17,572 nucleotides of DNA from an uncultured Planctomycetaceae bacterium (GTDB lineage Bacteria; Planctomycetota; Planctomycetia; Planctomycetales; Planctomycetaceae). Below the pieces are notes generated by a model. That model was not told where the DNA came from and made no database searches. It saw only the letters and a list, made by a program, of their open reading frames with translations. The translations under genes and the position numbers were made by a program. Each line of letters opens with the position of its first letter. Position 1 is the stretch's first letter. The DNA lies in the NCBI GenBank assembly GCA_903823545.1, contig CAIJTL010001121.1:1-17572 (forward strand). Reading direction: 5' to 3'. Of this stretch, positions 14,924-17,572 are shown one piece after another.

Positions 14924-15016
14924 GTGGCCGAGTTGCCCCGCAACTCGGCGTCTCTCTCTTGATCATTGGCATTCATGCCACTGAGTTCGTCGAGTCGCGG
15001 AGCGACTCGACCACAA
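14924..15016. repeat. Twin-hairpin repeat, GAGTCGC/GAGTTGC family, copy 2
   Basis: Hairpin CCGAGTTGC-CCC-GCAACTCGG (14928-14948) and hairpin TCGAGTCGC-GGA-GCGACTCGA (14990-15010) are both perfect. The outer parts TGTGGCCGAGTTGC and GCGACTCGACCACA also pair with two mismatches. Between the two hairpins lie about 40 bases that contain a smaller palindrome (TGGCATTCATGCCA, near 14967-14980). Compared with the copy at 11596 the two stem types are in swapped order and the spacer is longer. It fills the gap between convergent genes. Confidence 0.8.
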
Positions 15017-15063
15017 ACACGGCACATCGCGAAAGCGACCCCTTTCACTTCAGACACGACAAC

Positions 15064-16404
15064 TCAAACCAATTCGCGAATTGGTTCGTGGGTCTCAGAG
15101 ACGTATTGAGGGCGGCCGTTGTGGTCAGCGATCGTTGTGCGAGCGGTGTCGATACCGAGGTTGTGATAGAGCGTGGCGAACACGTCATTGAAATGGATCG
15201 GTCTTGAAATTGGTTCTTCCGCCAGCCGATTGGTTTCGCCGATGACTTGGCCTGTGGTCATTCCACCTCCCGCGAGCATGGCAAAGGTCACGCGCGGCCA
15301 ATGATCTCGACCGGCGTTGGCGTTGATTTTTGGGGTCCGTCCGAACTCGCCCCAAACGACGACGGACACGTCGCGGTCGAGTCCTCGTTCGTGTAGATCA
15401 GACACCAGTGCGGCCAAGCCTTGATCGAGCAACGGGATCACCTTGCGACCGTTCGTGAAGTTCGCTCCGTGCCAGTCGAAATCGGCAAACGCGATCGTCA
15501 CGCAGCGAGCACCCGCTTCGACCAAACGGCGAGCCGCCAGAAACTTCGACATATGAGCTTGATAACCCGCTTTGGAGTACGGCAAACAGTTCGGATCATC
15601 TTTCCCATACCGTTCGCGGATGTGTGGTTCTTCGCGCGACAAGTCGAGTGCCTCGACGAGTCGGCTAGAGCTGAGGATTCCCAATGCGCGTTCGGTGAAA
15701 CCGTCCGCAGCCAATTGCGACGCTTGCTGGTCCGCCTGTCGTCGAAACCGGTCCAAGCTCGCCAACAACGAACCACGATCGGTCAGCCGATCGAGATTGA
15801 CTCCTTGCAACACCATGTCGTCCATCGCATCACCCGACGGCTTGAACGGCGCGTGAGCCATTCCGAGGAAGCCCGGCCCCGGCAAGTTGTACGGCTGGTG
15901 TTCCATCTTCATCGACAAGTCGATGGCGGGTGGGACCGATGGATCAACCGGCCCTTGCAGCTTCGACAAGACCGATCCGATCTCCGGCCAACCTCCCTGC
16001 GGTTGTGAGCGAAACATCCGACCGGTCACACACTGAAACGACGAATGCCGCTCCTCGGCCCCGACCAGCGAGCGGATGATTGCGAACTTATCCATCATCC
16101 CTGCGACACGCGGCATCAGTTCAGAAATTTGAATCCCAGGCACATTGGTCGCGATCGGTCGGAACTCGCCCCGAATCTCCGTTGGAGCATCCGGCTTCAA
16201 ATCGACCATGTCCTGATGCGGCGGCCCACCGGTGAGATAGATCATGATGACCGACTTGTGCGACGACCGAACCCCCACCTGAGCCTCCGCCCTCAACAAC
16301 CGAGGCAACGTCAACCCGCCAGCCGCCAGCGCCCCAATCGTCAAAAAGTCTCGTCGTGGCAGGCGGTCACACAGTCGAATCGCATCGCCAGAAATCGTCA
16401 GCAT
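15064..16404 (-). CDS. DUF1501 family exported protein
   Basis: 446 residues from ATG 16404, which has GAGGA about eight bases upstream; the frame is open to 16485 without a better start. The N-terminus carries a twin-arginine motif PRRDFL (16-21) followed by a hydrophobic stretch to about 36. Family motifs are clear: LTGGPPHQDMVDLKPDAP (57-74), WGEFGRTP (351-358) and GRDHW (365-369). DUF1501 proteins are abundant in planctomycetes, resemble the alkaline phosphatase/sulfatase fold, and have no settled function. They are usually encoded with a DUF1549/DUF1553 (planctomycete cytochrome-like) gene just upstream. No such gene is present here; only a short frame at 16489-16692 and then an unrelated gene. 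Length is normal. Confidence 0.95.
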   Translation of the reverse strand: MLTISGDAIRLCDRLPRRDFLTIGALAAGGLTLPRLLRAEAQVGVRSSHKSVIMIYLTGGPPHQDMVDLKPDAPTEIRGEFRPIATNVPGIQISELMPRVAGMMDKFAIIRSLVGAEERHSSFQCVTGRMFRSQPQGGWPEIGSVLSKLQGPVDPSVPPAIDLSMKMEHQPYNLPGPGFLGMAHAPFKPSGDAMDDMVLQGVNLDRLTDRGSLLASLDRFRRQADQQASQLAADGFTERALGILSSSRLVEALDLSREEPHIRERYGKDDPNCLPYSKAGYQAHMSKFLAARRLVEAGARCVTIAFADFDWHGANFTNGRKVIPLLDQGLAALVSDLHERGLDRDVSVVVWGEFGRTPKINANAGRDHWPRVTFAMLAGGGMTTGQVIGETNRLAEEPISRPIHFNDVFATLYHNLGIDTARTTIADHNGRPQYVSETHEPIRELV

Positions 16405-16488
16405 TGAGTGATCCTCGTCGTGCTCTGATCGGTCACAGTTCCGATGTCGGTGCAGCAGTCTATCGCGCGTTGGCATCGAACCCAAACT

Positions 16489-16692
16489 TCAATCTCCGAC
16501 TCGCGGGCGGCTGCGTTGCAGCTCGTCACGATCAACTTGCGCCACACCGGACTCTTTCAGGGATGCGCCATCTGCGGAAATTCTACACTTCGCGACACGC
16601 TTGGTTTCGTCGAGCGTCGACGGCGGCATTTCGATGGCGTCAATCTGGTCCTTGATCGCCAACAGACGCTGAGTGATCTCCGGGGATAACAT
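16489..16692 (-). CDS. Short frame upstream of the DUF1501 gene, doubtful
   Basis: 67 codons on the same strand as the DUF1501 gene, ending 84 bases before its start. The first half is helix-like (LSPEITQRLLAIKDQIDAIE), the second is Arg/Asp-rich (VDRDELQRSRPRVGD). The LSPE...RLLAI...I..IE...PP stretch faintly recalls a segment of DUF1553 proteins, which would make it a fragment of the missing partner. There is no ribosome site, and a stop codon lies just four codons upstream of the ATG. I do not trust it as a real gene. Confidence 0.25.
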   Translation of the reverse strand: MLSPEITQRLLAIKDQIDAIEMPPSTLDETKRVAKCRISADGASLKESGVAQVDRDELQRSRPRVGD

Positions 16693-16765
16693 CGCCGTGG
16701 TTCAAGAGAGGCTGGGACGAATCTTAATAGTTCCACACCTACACCGCTGATGTGAACCACCGAAC

Positions 16766-17572
16766 CTAGCGGCCTTTGGTTCGCGTTGCAGTCGTGCTTG
16801 TCAATGTAGCCATGGTCGATGTTTTTTCCCGTTCGAGGGCCTTCTTCATTATCTGATTTAGATTTGGCAGTAGCTCCTCTATCGTCATTTTGTTCGTTTT
16901 CACACCCACGGTTAGCTTGGCCTCAAGCAAGATAGGTAGCGGAAAGCTATCGGCGAATACCTTTGCCACGAATTTGATCTCTGATGTTGACTTCACGGTG
17001 ATAAAAGTAGTCGGCTGGATAATGCGGACTCGTTGTGGCTGAATGGCATCCCACTCAAAAGAAAACAGCCATCCTTCATCGTCTTTCGTAAGTTTCTCTT
17101 TCTTCAGGTGTGCGAGCTTTGTCTCAAATTCGCTCGCTCGCCGAGGTGAAGATTCGAAAGCAATCCATGCGAGCAAATGGCCGCGATCATCATCTGGTGA
17201 AGCATCGTCGACTTCTGCATCGCCGGACGAGATGAAGATCGACATCTCGACATATAGATTTCGAATTCCCGACGATCCAGTATTGTTGATACCTAACACA
17301 ACCGGAGTAGTTGCAGCCTTCTTGATCTGCAAATCTACGGCTTTTTGCACAGCACTTCGCTGGTCTTCATTTTGAATATCAGCCAGTTGACGTCTAATTG
17401 CCCCTTCGTCGGGAACATCAACCGAACATGCTAGACCGCTACCAACGAGTTCGCCCGAATCGAGGCTCATAAAGTTGAGAGCTAGTGGCGGGGGATGACC
17501 CGATTCATCCGCTGTCTGGAGGTCGCGTACTTTCAGTTGAATTTGTTTTGCGAATTTGTCACGGAAATCAAT
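16766..17572 (-). CDS. 3' part of an unrecognised protein; start outside the window
   Basis: The frame is open to the right edge; an internal ATG at 17470 is not needed as a start because residues upstream (KFAKQIQLKVRDLQTADE...) read through without a stop. About 268 residues are visible. The central part alternates short strands: VVLGINNTGSSGIRNLYVEMSIFIS, then LLAWIAFES, GWLFSFEWD, RVRIIQPTTFITVKS, and EIKFVAKVFAD followed by LEAKLTVGVK. This fits a beta-sandwich (immunoglobulin-like) domain. The last 40 residues are a charged helix and a Thr/Ser/Arg-rich tail. No membrane helix or signal is visible in this part. The domain style recalls the C-terminal beta region of AlbA/Schlafen-type DNA-binding proteins, but this is a weak impression. 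The DNA is more AT-rich than the neighbours, which may indicate acquired DNA. Confidence 0.75.
   Translation of the reverse strand: MDFRDKFAKQIQLKVRDLQTADESGHPPPLALNFMSLDSGELVGSGLACSVDVPDEGAIRRQLADIQNEDQRSAVQKAVDLQIKKAATTPVVLGINNTGSSGIRNLYVEMSIFISSGDAEVDDASPDDDRGHLLAWIAFESSPRRASEFETKLAHLKKEKLTKDDEGWLFSFEWDAIQPQRVRIIQPTTFITVKSTSEIKFVAKVFADSFPLPILLEAKLTVGVKTNKMTIEELLPNLNQIMKKALEREKTSTMATLTSTTATRTKGR

Noticed and set aside
16405..16485. Upstream start for the DUF1501 protein at 16485
   Set aside because: It would place 27 charged residues before the twin-arginine signal. ATG 16404 has a GAGGA site at good spacing.

Overview
The window looks like chromosomal DNA from a member of the Planctomycetota. 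Four features point there: a Tat-exported DUF1501 protein, two Tat-exported Gfo/Idh/MocA oxidoreductases, a divergent ECF-type sigma factor opening with a TRWSLV motif, and a secreted HEAT-repeat protein. Almost every intergenic gap also carries a hairpin-forming element, which is common in large planctomycete genomes. GC content is moderate, and the last ~800 bases are visibly more AT-rich. No rRNA, tRNA, CRISPR array or transposase is visible.

Layout. (1) 3-3880 (+): the 3' part of a large two-module FtsX-type ABC permease, then a DrrA/CcmA-like ABC ATPase. (2) 3881-4365: gene-free, with a possible terminator for the ATPase, two dispersed-repeat-like inverted repeats and a good intrinsic terminator for the next gene. 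(3) 4366-6495 (-): secreted HEAT-repeat protein with a C-terminal domain resembling DUF3395. (4) 6670-7291 (+): a VapBC-type toxin-antitoxin pair. (5) 7385-8683 (-): Tat-exported oxidoreductase; 9017-9433 (+): small unknown protein; 9552-10712 (+): a second, divergent Tat-exported oxidoreductase. (6) 10818-11522 (+): ECF-like sigma factor whose stop overlaps a start codon (ATGA) that opens only a short meaningless frame. (7) 11707-13326 (-): membrane-anchored DUF900-like alpha/beta hydrolase with a long Pro/Glu-rich stalk and a Cys-rich segment. (8) 13354-14077: about 720 bases without a convincing gene. (9) 14078-14902 (+): secreted thioredoxin-like protein with an extra C-terminal module. 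(10) 15064-16404 (-): DUF1501 protein. (11) 16766-17572 (-): 3' part of an unrecognised protein whose start lies beyond the window.

The genes do not form one pathway. Most form one- or two-gene units, and most encode exported or membrane-bound proteins, suggesting envelope or carbohydrate-related work. I see no clear new multi-gene defence or biosynthetic system. The most distinctive signals are the hairpin elements, including a two-copy family with GAGTCGC/GAGTTGC stems at 11596 and 14924; the domain combinations in the HEAT, hydrolase and thioredoxin-like proteins; the sigma factor with a possibly lost partner; and the ABC ATPase without an obvious cognate ABC-2 permease.
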